Part shown: piece by piece, positions 1 to 7,860 of the stretch | Layout of the letters: each line of letters begins with the position of its first letter | How positions within the stretch are numbered: position 1 is the first letter of the stretch | Assembly: GCF_019430905.1 (NCBI RefSeq) | Contig: NZ_JAHYCA010000007.1 | Coordinates: 1 to 64,000, forward strand | DNA from: Billgrantia antri | GTDB taxonomy: Bacteria > Pseudomonadota > Gammaproteobacteria > Pseudomonadales > Halomonadaceae | DNA length: 64,000 nt | Direction: 5' to 3' | Notes under the pieces: generated by a model | What the model was told of the DNA's origin: nothing | What the model saw: the letters and a program-made list of their open reading frames with translations, nothing else | The model's database searches: none | Program-made: the position numbers and the translations under genes

Positions 1-159
1 CTTCTCGGCGAGTTCGCAGGCGCGCTCGACCTCGGCGGTCGTGCCGCCGCCATAGGTGGACGCGAGGGTCTCGCCGGTGGCGGGATTGACGGCGTTGATG
101 GGCTGGGAACTGCCGCTGACGGCCTCGCGGCCGATCAGCATCTTGCCTTCCAGGGACAT
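1..159 (-). CDS. Aldehyde dehydrogenase, N-terminal fragment (probable 2,5-dioxovalerate / alpha-ketoglutaric semialdehyde dehydrogenase)
   Basis: Only the first 53 codons lie in the window; the gene runs off the left edge. The product begins MSLEGKMLIG and contains the aldehyde-dehydrogenase N-terminal pattern INAVNPATGE. A clear AGGAG ribosome site lies seven bases before the ATG. By position it is the last gene of the uronate operon, whose final step needs an NAD(P)-dependent oxidation of alpha-ketoglutarate semialdehyde to alpha-ketoglutarate. Family membership is visible in the sequence. The substrate is inferred from the neighbours (kdgD makes this semialdehyde). The catalytic Cys and Glu lie outside the window, so activity cannot be judged. 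Confidence 0.75.
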   Translation of the reverse strand, partial: MSLEGKMLIGREAVSGSSQPINAVNPATGETLASTYGGGTTAEVERACELAEK

Positions 160-221
160 GTTGGGCTCCTGTCTTTCGGTATCGCATGGCCAGGAGAGCC
201 GTCGGCCAGGCTTCCTGGTAC

Positions 222-977
222 TTAGGCTTCCTGGTACTTGGCATACATGGTTCGGGCGCGGTGGAGATGCTGGTACATCATTTCTCGCGCCGCTTGGGGG
301 TCGCGGGCCAGGATTGCCTCGAGAATATAGGTGTGCTCTTCCTCGACCCGAGCGAGGTATTTGTCGGTAGCCGCGGTGTTGATCTCGATGCTCATCAGCT
401 TGGCGCGGGGAATCACGCTCTGGCTGAGCTGCTCGTAGAACACCTTGAAGAAGGGATTCTTGGTGGCGGCGGCAATGGCATAGTGGAATTCATAGTCCTC
501 CTCACGAGCCTGTGATTTCGCCGCACGCGCCTCGATGAAGGCCCGGTGTTTGTCTTGCAGGATGCGACGATCCTCGTCGTCGTGCCGCTCGGCGGCCAGC
601 GCCGCCGCTGCCGGTTCGAGATTGAGGCGCAGCTCGAGCACATGCAGGATGTCCTCGACGGTGGTCGGGCTGATGCGTTTCGCCGGCATCGCCTCGACGC
701 TGGTCGAGCGCAGCACGGTGGTACCGACGCCGCGGCGGGTCTCGACCAACCCCAGCGACTTGAGATGCGTGATGGCCTCGCGGATCACCGTGCGGCTGAC
801 GCCGAAGGCCTCGCACAGCCCGTTCTCGGTGGGTAGCTTCTCACCCACGCCGATCCCTCCGTTGACGATCAGCGCCTCGAGCTGGTCGGCGACATGCAGG
901 GAGAGGCTGCCTTCGCGTGAAAGCTTCTGGACTTTCAGTTGCTTGAAGTCGGCCGTGATATCGGATTTACCTGCCAT
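222..977 (-). CDS. GntR-family (FadR/FCD) transcriptional regulator of the uronate cluster
   Basis: 251-residue regulator. Residues about 20-90 form a GntR winged helix: GEKLPTENGLCEAFGVSRTV, then an IREA recognition segment. Residues about 100-240 form a helical FCD effector domain with the usual acidic/His positions (ELRLNLEP, EFHYAIAAAT, EEHTYILEAI, HLHRA). FCD regulators commonly bind sugar acids and release their operator. It sits inside the uronate operon between uronate dehydrogenase and the terminal aldehyde dehydrogenase, so local repression relieved by a uronate or aldarate intermediate is likely. An in-frame ATG four codons upstream (989) is possible, but the inner ATG has the better purine-rich leader. 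A candidate operator lies upstream of kdgD at 7788-7805. Confidence 0.85.
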   Translation of the reverse strand: MAGKSDITADFKQLKVQKLSREGSLSLHVADQLEALIVNGGIGVGEKLPTENGLCEAFGVSRTVIREAITHLKSLGLVETRRGVGTTVLRSTSVEAMPAKRISPTTVEDILHVLELRLNLEPAAAALAAERHDDEDRRILQDKHRAFIEARAAKSQAREEDYEFHYAIAAATKNPFFKVFYEQLSQSVIPRAKLMSIEINTAATDKYLARVEEEHTYILEAILARDPQAAREMMYQHLHRARTMYAKYQEA

Positions 978-1022
978 ATCGCCATCCATCGATCATGGTT
1001 CGTGGTAAGGGTAGGCTGCCCC

Positions 1023-1820
1023 TCAATCGTCGGGGTGCCCGGACGTGGCAAAGGGCCCACCTTGGTAGATGACCGCCGGATCCGTGGAGTCGAGATTCGC
1101 ATCGAGCGCTTCCATCTCCTCGCGCCAGGGCTCCGAGCTGTCCTTCGGCACCCAGCCGAGGAAGGCGGCCTTGCCGTTGTCCCACCAGCGTTCGGCATTG
1201 TTCGAGAATCCGTAGACCACGGTATGGGCCAACCGGGGCGTGACGAGGGCCCGCTCCACCAGGCTGACGAAATCCTCGGCGCTGAGCCAGATCGCCAGCT
1301 TGCGCGTATCGGTCGGCTTGGGGTGGCACCAGCCGATGCGCACGCTGAGCGTCTCGATGCCGAACTTGTCATGGTACAGGCATGCCAGGTCCTCACCGAA
1401 ACACTTGGTCACGCCGTAGAGCGAGTCGGGTCGATGCGGCACGTCGGTGTCGATCCGCTGCGTGCGCTCGTAATAGCCGGTGGTGTGGTTGGAACTGGCG
1501 AAGATCACCCGCGGCTTGCCGTGCCGACGCACCGCCTCGTAGAGGTTGTAGGTGCCGACGATGTTGGCCTGCAGCAGGCTCGCCCAGGGTTTCTCCACCG
1601 ATACGCCACCCAGATGGATGATTGCGTCGCAGCCTTGGACCAGCTCGCCCACCGCCTCGGCGTCGGCGAGATCGCACGGCATGAGCTCTTCGTGGCTGGC
1701 CGCTTCGCCGAGATCGGCGATGTCCGACAGCCGCACCGTGCGCGCCAGCTTCGCCAGATGGGGCCGGATAATGCGACCCATGCCGCCGGCGGCTCCCGTT
1801 ACCAACAGACGATCAATCAT
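1023..1820 (-). CDS. udh: Uronate dehydrogenase (NAD-dependent, SDR family)
   Basis: 265 residues, the usual length for uronate dehydrogenase. The N-terminal Rossmann motif is TGAAGGMG (residues 8-15) and the SDR catalytic pair appears as YGVTK (about residues 133-137), with an upstream Ser in FASSNHTTG. The enzyme oxidises D-glucuronate or D-galacturonate at C1 to the aldarolactone, the first step of the oxidative uronate pathway. A strong GGAGG ribosome site lies seven bases before the ATG. It follows the two lactone-processing genes with only a 29-base gap. The ligand, glucuronate versus galacturonate, cannot be decided from sequence, and most characterised members take both. Confidence 0.9.
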   Translation of the reverse strand: MIDRLLVTGAAGGMGRIIRPHLAKLARTVRLSDIADLGEAASHEELMPCDLADAEAVGELVQGCDAIIHLGGVSVEKPWASLLQANIVGTYNLYEAVRRHGKPRVIFASSNHTTGYYERTQRIDTDVPHRPDSLYGVTKCFGEDLACLYHDKFGIETLSVRIGWCHPKPTDTRKLAIWLSAEDFVSLVERALVTPRLAHTVVYGFSNNAERWWDNGKAAFLGWVPKDSSEPWREEMEALDANLDSTDPAVIYQGGPFATSGHPDD

Positions 1821-1849
1821 GCATTTTCCTCCTTCACGTAAATAATGGT

Positions 1850-2722
1850 TCAGAAGCCGTACAGGGCGGCGGGATTGTCGACCAGGATCCGGCGACGAGC
1901 CTCGGGCCCGGCCCAGCCGAGCAAGACGTCGAGCTGTTCGGCATCGTCGGGATAGTGCTCGCGCGGCACCCCGACATGCGGCCAGTTCGAGCCCCAGATC
2001 ACGCGCTCGGGGGCATGGGCGATGACGCGCCAGGCGATGGCGCCCACGTCCTCGTAGCGCGGTCCGCCAGTCTCGCTGGTCTCATAGCCGCCACACAGCT
2101 TGAACCAGGCGTTACCGCGATCGAGCAGCCGCAGGATGGCGTCGACGCGGCGATCGTCCGCTGGCACAGGCGGCATGAACTTGCCGATATGGTCGATGAT
2201 GTAGTCGCCCTCGAGGCGCCGCAGGCCGTCGAGGTAGTCGTCCAGATGCCGTCCGTTGAACTGCACCATCAGGTGCCAGCCCAGCGGACGTACCAGCCGC
2301 TCGACCGCATGCATGTCGGCGTGGGTCACGGCACCGCCAGGCAGGTTCATGATCCGGGCCCCGCGAACGCCCAGGGCATGCCATTCGCGCAGCGTGGCCT
2401 CGGCGGTGCCGGGGGCCACTGCCGCCACCCCGCGTGCCGTGTCGCTGCCCAGCTGTCCGAGGGCTTCGAGCAGCGCACCGTTGTCGAGCTGGTAGGCATT
2501 GGACTGGGTGACCACCACCCGCTCCAGCCCCAGGCGCGCCTGCACCCGGCGGTAGTTTTCCACCGTTGCCAGCTCGGCGATGCCGGGCCCGCCGGGCTGG
2601 GCCGCGAAGCCCGGCAGGTAGAGGTGCATATGGCAGTCGGTGGCCCCGGGCGGCGCGGCCAGCCGCGGCGGTGGGCCGTCCAGCAGTCGGGTATTGTCGG
2701 GTATCGCTGTCACGTCCTTCAT
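1850..2722 (-). CDS. Amidohydrolase-superfamily lactone isomerase/hydrolase (D-galactarolactone isomerase-like)
   Basis: 290-residue COG3618-type TIM-barrel protein. The metal-site motif is DCHMHLYLPG (about residue 29) and there is a late Asn-Pro segment (VDNPAALYGF) typical of the PDC/lactonase branch. Galactarolactone isomerase of the oxidative uronate pathway belongs to this branch and converts the 1,5-lactone from uronate dehydrogenase to the 1,4-lactone used by the cycloisomerase. Its ATG overlaps the stop of the upstream cycloisomerase gene in an ATGA junction, indicating translational coupling. The TIM-barrel assignment is clear. Isomerase versus simple lactone hydrolase is inferred from the neighbours. 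Confidence 0.75.
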   Translation of the reverse strand: MKDVTAIPDNTRLLDGPPPRLAAPPGATDCHMHLYLPGFAAQPGGPGIAELATVENYRRVQARLGLERVVVTQSNAYQLDNGALLEALGQLGSDTARGVAAVAPGTAEATLREWHALGVRGARIMNLPGGAVTHADMHAVERLVRPLGWHLMVQFNGRHLDDYLDGLRRLEGDYIIDHIGKFMPPVPADDRRVDAILRLLDRGNAWFKLCGGYETSETGGPRYEDVGAIAWRVIAHAPERVIWGSNWPHVGVPREHYPDDAEQLDVLLGWAGPEARRRILVDNPAALYGF

Positions 2723-3858
2723 GCCTCCTGCAGGGCGAAACGGGCGAGCGCCTCGCGGTCGATCTCGATGCCGAGCCCGGGCCCGTGAGGTATCGTCACC
2801 ACGCCGCGGTCATGCTCGATGGGGGTTTTCACCACCGCCTGACGGAAGGGGTTCTCGGTGCGGTCGAACTCGAGAATCGGCTCGATCGGATCGCGCCGCG
2901 GCGGATTGGGCAGCAGCGCCGCCATGAACTGCAGGCTGGCGGCCAGGCACACCGCCGTACCCCATACGTGCGGCACCAGGCGCACACCGTGCAGCGCCGC
3001 CATGTCAGCCACCCGGCGGATCTCGGTGAATCCGCCGACGCCGCAGATGTCGGGCTGGACGATGTCCACGGCGCGGGTGGCAAGCGGCTCCTGCATGGCA
3101 TAGCGGCCATGCCAGGTTTCACCACCGGCCACCGGAATCGGCTGGTCGGCACGCACCGCCCGATAGGCCGACACGTGCTCGGGCAGCACCGGCTCCTCGA
3201 ACCAGTCGATGCCGAACTTTGCCGCCCGCCGGCCCACCTCGACGGCTTCCAGATAGTCGTAGCCGTGGTTGGCATCGATCATCAGGCGCATGTCGGGGCC
3301 GATCGACTCGCGCACCGCCTCGATGACGCGCAGGTCCTCCTCGACGTCGAAGCCGATCTTGATCTTGACCGCGTGAAAGCCTTCGCGACGGTAGCCCGCC
3401 ACCTCGCGGGCGATGTCCTCCACGCGATCCACGCCTTCCCGGCGGAAGGAACCGGTGGCGTAGGCCCTTACGCTGTCACGGAAACACCCGCCCAGCAGGG
3501 TCGAGATCGGCACCCCGAAGCGCTTGCCCTTGATGTCCCACAGGGCGATGTCGATGCCGCTCAGGGCGGTGACGGTCAGGCCGCGCTGGCCCTGGTCGCG
3601 CAGTCGGTTGTAAAGCTCCAGCCAGATCTTCTCGGTCTGCAGCGGGTCCTGGCCGATCAGCGCGGCGCTATAGGCCTTGACCACCGCGGCGTTGGGCTGG
3701 GCAGGCCCCAGGCACTCCCCCCAGCCAATGGTGCCGTCGTCGCAGACGATCTCGACCAGGCAGTGCTGGCGCCGGGCGAAGTGCATCGAGGCGCTCTCGA
3801 AGGTGGTATCGAGCACGTGGTCGAGAATATGGGTATGTACGGCTGCAATTTTCATCAT
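2719..3858 (-). CDS. gci: D-galactarolactone cycloisomerase-like enolase-superfamily enzyme
   Basis: 379-residue member of the mandelate racemase/muconate lactonizing group. The N-terminal capping domain covers about residues 1-125 and a beta/alpha barrel follows. Visible catalytic elements are the KIKIG lysine motif (KxK), MIDANHGY (metal Asp), WFEEPV (metal Glu), AGGET and the HVWG histidine near the barrel end. Such enzymes open galactaro-/glucaro-1,4-lactone to 3-deoxy-2-keto-hexarate, the substrate of KdgD. Two adjacent ATG codons start the ORF; the first is used here. It lies 31 bases downstream of dctM and is coupled by ATGA overlap to the lactone isomerase. An aldarate dehydratase is the main alternative reading. 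Confidence 0.8.
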   Translation of the reverse strand: MMKIAAVHTHILDHVLDTTFESASMHFARRQHCLVEIVCDDGTIGWGECLGPAQPNAAVVKAYSAALIGQDPLQTEKIWLELYNRLRDQGQRGLTVTALSGIDIALWDIKGKRFGVPISTLLGGCFRDSVRAYATGSFRREGVDRVEDIAREVAGYRREGFHAVKIKIGFDVEEDLRVIEAVRESIGPDMRLMIDANHGYDYLEAVEVGRRAAKFGIDWFEEPVLPEHVSAYRAVRADQPIPVAGGETWHGRYAMQEPLATRAVDIVQPDICGVGGFTEIRRVADMAALHGVRLVPHVWGTAVCLAASLQFMAALLPNPPRRDPIEPILEFDRTENPFRQAVVKTPIEHDRGVVTIPHGPGLGIEIDREALARFALQEA

Positions 3859-3889
3859 CGAGTCCGTTACGGTTCGGTCGAAAGTGTAC

Positions 3890-5170
3890 TCAGCGGAACA
3901 GCGCCGGCAGCGACAGCGAGACGGCCGGCACGTAGGTCACCAGCATCAGGGCGACGAACAGGGCCAGGTAGAACGGCCAGATGGTGCGCACGGCCTGTTC
4001 GATCTTGATCTTGCCGATCACGCAGCCGACGAACAGGCAGGCTCCCACCGGCGGCGTGCACAGGCCTAGCCCCAGGTTCATCATCATGATGATGCCGAAC
4101 TGGATCGGATCCATGCCGAACTGCATGGCCACCGGCAGGAAGATCGGTGTGCAGATCAGGATCAGCGCCGCCATGTCCATGATCATGCCGAGCACCAGCA
4201 GCAGCAGGTTGAGCAGCAGGAATATGACGATGGGCTTGTCGGAGAGCGCCAGCAGCATGTCGGTCAGCAGCATCGGCACGTTGTAGAGCGCCAGCAGGTA
4301 GGAGAACGCCGAGGCGCAGCCGACCAGGATCATCACCAGCGCGGTGGTCTTCACCGACTGCATCACTGCCGCCTTGAACGAGGCCCAGCGCAGTTCGCGG
4401 TAGACCAGCGCCGTGACCACGATGGCGTAGATGGCACCGAAGGCCCCGGATTCGGTCACGGTGAGAATGCCCGACAGCACCCCGCCGACGATGATGACCG
4501 CCGTGAGCAGGCCCGGCAGGGCCGCGGCCAGGCTGATGATGAGTACGTCCCACCCCGGAAAAGTCTCGCCCTGGTAGCCGCGCTTCACCGCCACCAGATA
4601 GGCGGCCACGGCCAGCGTCAGGCACATCAGGATGCCCGGCACGATGCCGGCGATGAACAGCTGGGTGACCGAAATGCCGCCGCCGGCCGCCACGGCATAG
4701 AGAATCATGTTGTGGCTCGGCGGGATCACCACCCCGGCGACCGATGAGGTCACCGTGACGTTGACGGCATAGTCGGCATCGTAGCCCTTCTCCTTCATCA
4801 CCGGCACCAGGATCGAGCCGAGCGCCGACGTATCGGCCACGGCGGAGCCCGAGATTCCGCCGAACAGCATCGAGGAGCTGACATTGACGATGCCCAGGCC
4901 GCCACGCATCTTGCCCACTGCAGCGGATGCCAGGCGCACCAGGCGGGTGGAAATGCCGCCATGCAGCATCAGTTCGCCGGCGAAGATGAAGAACGGAATG
5001 GCCAGCAGCGAAAAGACCGAAATCCCCGACAGGATGCGCTGGAACGCCACGAACAGCGGCAGCCCCTCGTAGAGGAAGGCCGCTACCGCGGCGAGCCCAA
5101 CGGCGAAGGCCACGGGCGCTCCTGCCAGCAAGCCGAGAAAGAAGAGTCCGAACAGAATGGCAAGGCCCAT
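3890..5170 (-). CDS. dctM: TRAP transporter large permease (DctM family)
   Basis: 426-residue, strongly hydrophobic protein with about 12 membrane segments and DctM signatures: MLFGGISGSAVADTSALGSI (about residues 105-125) and VIPPSHNMILYAV. It is the ion-coupled channel subunit that moves the acid delivered by DctP across the inner membrane. The start at MGLAILFG follows a GGAGGG ribosome site that overlaps the end of dctQ. An earlier ATG ten codons upstream lies inside dctQ and is rejected. The uronate context predicts hexuronate or aldarate as substrate. Confidence 0.93.
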   Translation of the reverse strand: MGLAILFGLFFLGLLAGAPVAFAVGLAAVAAFLYEGLPLFVAFQRILSGISVFSLLAIPFFIFAGELMLHGGISTRLVRLASAAVGKMRGGLGIVNVSSSMLFGGISGSAVADTSALGSILVPVMKEKGYDADYAVNVTVTSSVAGVVIPPSHNMILYAVAAGGGISVTQLFIAGIVPGILMCLTLAVAAYLVAVKRGYQGETFPGWDVLIISLAAALPGLLTAVIIVGGVLSGILTVTESGAFGAIYAIVVTALVYRELRWASFKAAVMQSVKTTALVMILVGCASAFSYLLALYNVPMLLTDMLLALSDKPIVIFLLLNLLLLVLGMIMDMAALILICTPIFLPVAMQFGMDPIQFGIIMMMNLGLGLCTPPVGACLFVGCVIGKIKIEQAVRTIWPFYLALFVALMLVTYVPAVSLSLPALFR

Positions 5171-5171
5171 G

Positions 5172-5705
5172 TCAGTTGCCCTCCTTATCGTCATTGGCAA
5201 AGAGCCGGGACACGATATTGGCCATGGAGAACAGAACGATAAGCACGCCGCAGATCACCAGGGGCGCGGCGCGCCAGCTCTCGGAGAGCCCGATCATCGG
5301 TATCGCCCGCTCGAGGTTGGTCATCACCAGCCCCCACCCCTGGTAGGTCATGAAAGCGCCGAAAGCGACCACGAAGAGATCGGCGACATAGCGGAAGATC
5401 GTTCTGAAGGGCTCGGGCATGCCTTCGCGGACGAAGTCGATGCTCAAGTGGGTGTTGCCCCTGACGCCTGCCGCCGCTCCCAGGCAGGTGATGTAGACCA
5501 CCAGCACGAGCGATGCCTGCTCTACCCAGGTCGGGGTGTTGTTGAGCACATAGCGACCAAAGACCAGCCAGCCAAAGATGGCGATCAGGAAGACCAGCAT
5601 GACGCCCGCCGCCACCAGACAGGCGTTGGCCAGGCCATCCAGTATCTTGCTGGTGATTTTGTGCAGGCGGGGGAGCGTCACGGCAGCCTCGACATAGCTT
5701 CTCAT
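5172..5705 (-). CDS. dctQ: TRAP transporter small permease (DctQ family)
   Basis: 177-residue inner-membrane protein with four predicted helices (ACLVAAGVMLVFLIAIFGWL, ASLVLVVYITCLGAAAGV, YVADLFVVAFGAFMTY and APLVICGVLIVLFSMANI). It has the family motif WVEQASLVL followed by GNTHLSIDFV. It pairs with DctM in the TRAP permease. The start was chosen at MRSYVE because AGGAGG lies eight bases upstream; a longer ORF would run through the intercistronic hairpin at 5719-5751. Its stop is one base from the dctM start. Confidence 0.92.
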   Translation of the reverse strand: MRSYVEAAVTLPRLHKITSKILDGLANACLVAAGVMLVFLIAIFGWLVFGRYVLNNTPTWVEQASLVLVVYITCLGAAAGVRGNTHLSIDFVREGMPEPFRTIFRYVADLFVVAFGAFMTYQGWGLVMTNLERAIPMIGLSESWRAAPLVICGVLIVLFSMANIVSRLFANDDKEGN

Positions 5706-5718
5706 GGCATTAGCCTCC

Positions 5719-5751
5719 TGCCCCCTTGGTGCACCTGGCACCAAGGGGGCA
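5719..5751 (-). promoter_or_regulatory. Intercistronic hairpin between dctP and dctQ
   Basis: Perfect 14-bp inverted repeat (TGCCCCCTTGGTGC / GCACCAAGGGGGCA) with a 5-base loop. It starts 12 bases after the dctP stop and ends just before the dctQ Shine-Dalgarno. No U-tract follows, so it is more likely an mRNA-stabilising or partial-attenuation hairpin than a terminator. It could keep the binding protein in excess over the permeases. Confidence 0.75.
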
Positions 5752-5763
5752 TCGCAGCGAGAC

Positions 5764-6756
5764 TCAGTTCGAGTTCCGGATGGCGTCGATCAGGCCTTCG
5801 AGGTCAGGGTTCTCTTCGATGAAAGCCGCGTAGACGGGCTCCATCTTCTCCTGGAAGGCTGCCTTGTCCTCCACCTCGTTGATCTCGATACCGGCATCCC
5901 TCACGATCTGTTGGCTTGCCTGGGAGCCTTCTACCCACAACTGGCGCTGCAACTCGGAGGCCTTGATCGCCTCCTCGCGCACGATCTCCTGATCCTCCGG
6001 GGAAAGCGCCTCCCAGCTCGCCCTGGCGATGCACAGGCACTCGGGAATGATCAGGTGTTCGGTAAGGGAATAGTAGTCGACGGCTTCGTAATGGTTACTG
6101 GACTCGAACGAGGGGTAGTTGTTCTCCGCACCGTCGAGCACGCCGGTCTTGAGTGCCTGATAGACCTCGCCGTAGGCCATCGGGGTGGCATTGCCGCCAA
6201 GCGCCTCGATCATGTCGACGTAGAGGTCGTTGTTCATGACCCGAATCTTCAGCCCCTGCACGTCATCGGGGGTTAGGATGGGACGTTCGGTGTTGTAGAG
6301 GCTACGGGCGCCGGAGTCGAACCAGGAGAGCGCGATCAGGTTCTTTTCCGCCAAGGCGTCGGCGAACTGCTGGCCGACCTCACCGTCCATCACCTCGTGC
6401 ATATGATCGATGCTGCTGAAGATGAAGGGCAACGAGAGCACGTTGGTCTCCTTCACGATGGGGCCCATCGGTCCCATGTTGAAGTTGGCGAAATCCAGCG
6501 CGCCGTTACGGGTCTGCTCGATGGCATCGGGCTGATCGCCAAGCACGCCGTTGTTGTAGACCTGTACTTCGAGGCGCCCCTCGGTGCGCTCGGTGACGTT
6601 CTCGGCGAAGGCTTCCAGCGCTTCGGTATTGGGATATCCCGGCGGGTGGATGTTCCAGCCGCGCCAACTGTCGGCCTGGGCCGGCAGCGCCATGGTCACC
6701 AGGGTGGCGGAAGCGGCAATGGCATAGAACGTCTTGGTTGTTGAGGTTGTTTTCAT
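5764..6756 (-). CDS. dctP: TRAP transporter periplasmic substrate-binding protein (DctP family)
   Basis: 330 residues with a Sec signal peptide (MKTTSTTKTFYAIAAS start, cleavage expected after LPAQA, about residue 28). DctP hallmarks are visible: the ligand-carboxylate Arg in GLKIRVMNN and the segment YGEVYQALKTGVLDGAENN. The protein captures a sugar acid in the periplasm and hands it to DctQM. The start was set at MKTTST, preceded by GAGGAG. The longer reading adds eight polar residues before the signal peptide and is unlikely. It is separated from kdgD by 48 bases. Confidence 0.93.
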   Translation of the reverse strand: MKTTSTTKTFYAIAASATLVTMALPAQADSWRGWNIHPPGYPNTEALEAFAENVTERTEGRLEVQVYNNGVLGDQPDAIEQTRNGALDFANFNMGPMGPIVKETNVLSLPFIFSSIDHMHEVMDGEVGQQFADALAEKNLIALSWFDSGARSLYNTERPILTPDDVQGLKIRVMNNDLYVDMIEALGGNATPMAYGEVYQALKTGVLDGAENNYPSFESSNHYEAVDYYSLTEHLIIPECLCIARASWEALSPEDQEIVREEAIKASELQRQLWVEGSQASQQIVRDAGIEINEVEDKAAFQEKMEPVYAAFIEENPDLEGLIDAIRNSN

Positions 6757-6804
6757 GACGTGCTCCTCGCTTTTTTCCAAGGTATGAGCTTGCGTGGGTG
6801 AGGT

Positions 6805-7722
6805 TTACAACTGCTGAGCGATGCCGACGAGTTTTTCCAGCTGACTGCGCTCCTCCGAAGTGGGCATGACCAAAGGTGCCCTGACACTACCGGCCGGAAG
6901 GCCGATGATTTCTGCGCCCGCCTTTATCAGGCTGACGGCATAACCTGGCTTACGATCCCTGAGATCGACGAAGGGAATGAAGAAATCTTGAGTAATGCGC
7001 TTAACGACCTCGGCATTTCCCGCTCGCAGTTCCCGATAGAACTTGACGGCCATGTCCGGCACGAAGTTGAACACTGCGGATGAGTAGGTATTCACCCCGA
7101 TGGCGAGATAGGCCTCGGCGAAAATCTCCGCAGTGGGCACGCCGCCCACGTAGACCAGCCGGTCGCCGATGGTCTTGATGATTCTGTTCAGCGCCTGGAT
7201 GTCGCCCTTGCCATCCTTCAAGCCGATCAGGTTGGGACAGCTGTCGGCGAGGCGCCGGACCGCATCGACATCGAGCACACCGTTGCCGCGGTTGTAATAG
7301 ATGATGTTGAGATCGGTCCAGTCGCAAATCTCGCGCGCATACTCGACGAGTCCGTCCTGGGGACATTCCGTCAGGTAGGGCGGCATCAGCAGGATGCCGT
7401 CGGCCCCCGCTTCTTCGGCTGCCTTGGCGAAGGCCTTGCCGCTGGCGACGCTCAGGCCCGCGCTGGCGATGACCGGCAGCCTGCCAGCGACGGTTTCCAC
7501 GGCCACACGAACCACATCGCGGTACTCGTCGAGCGAGAGGTTGAAGAACTCCCCCGTGCCGCCGGCGACGAAAACGGCCGAGATTTCATGGCTGATGAAC
7601 CACTCCAGACGACGACGGTAACTGTCCGCATCGAATCGCCCCTCCTTATCGAAATCGGTAATGGGGAAAGACAGCAATCCATCGCCCAAGGCTTCCATCA
7701 CGGCTGCTCTGGAAAACTTCAC
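6805..7722 (-). CDS. kdgD: 5-dehydro-4-deoxyglucarate dehydratase
   Basis: 305-residue DapA-fold enzyme. It dehydrates and decarboxylates 5-keto-4-deoxy-glucarate to alpha-ketoglutarate semialdehyde. The N-terminal family signature GLLSFPITDF is present, as are GGTGEFF, the Tyr of IIYYNRG and the Schiff-base Lys of LIGLKDGKGD. I chose the GTG at 7722: it has an AGAGGA ribosome site and gives the normal family length. The ATG at 7794 adds 24 unlikely residues and overlaps the putative operator. First gene of the operon. Confidence 0.9.
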   Translation of the reverse strand: MKFSRAAVMEALGDGLLSFPITDFDKEGRFDADSYRRRLEWFISHEISAVFVAGGTGEFFNLSLDEYRDVVRVAVETVAGRLPVIASAGLSVASGKAFAKAAEEAGADGILLMPPYLTECPQDGLVEYAREICDWTDLNIIYYNRGNGVLDVDAVRRLADSCPNLIGLKDGKGDIQALNRIIKTIGDRLVYVGGVPTAEIFAEAYLAIGVNTYSSAVFNFVPDMAVKFYRELRAGNAEVVKRITQDFFIPFVDLRDRKPGYAVSLIKAGAEIIGLPAGSVRAPLVMPTSEERSQLEKLVGIAQQL

Positions 7723-7787
7723 GGAGACATCCTCTTGTTCATGCATCGGCCCGTTGGAAGGCAACTTCGGTCCGGTGGGGTCCTTAG

Positions 7788-7805
7788 TTGTCATACATCA
7801 TACAA
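7788..7805. promoter_or_regulatory. Candidate GntR operator upstream of kdgD
   Basis: On the operon strand the site reads TTGTATGATGTATGACAA: two TGTATGA direct copies seven bases apart, flanked by TTGT and ACAA in inverted order. It lies 66 bases upstream of the kdgD GTG. T-GT..AC-A half-sites suit FCD-type GntR regulators such as the one encoded in this operon. No strong -35/-10 pair was found; TATGAT inside the site could be a -10. Function is inferred from position and symmetry only. Confidence 0.4.
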
Positions 7806-7860
7806 GTTAATCAGGAGAACGACCGTGCGCAAGCCAGTCATCGGCAATAGCGACTAAAGT

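Noticed and set aside
2566..4008. 480-codon plus-strand ORF across the cycloisomerase gene
   Set aside because: Antisense shadow; product is His/Gly-rich without motifs.
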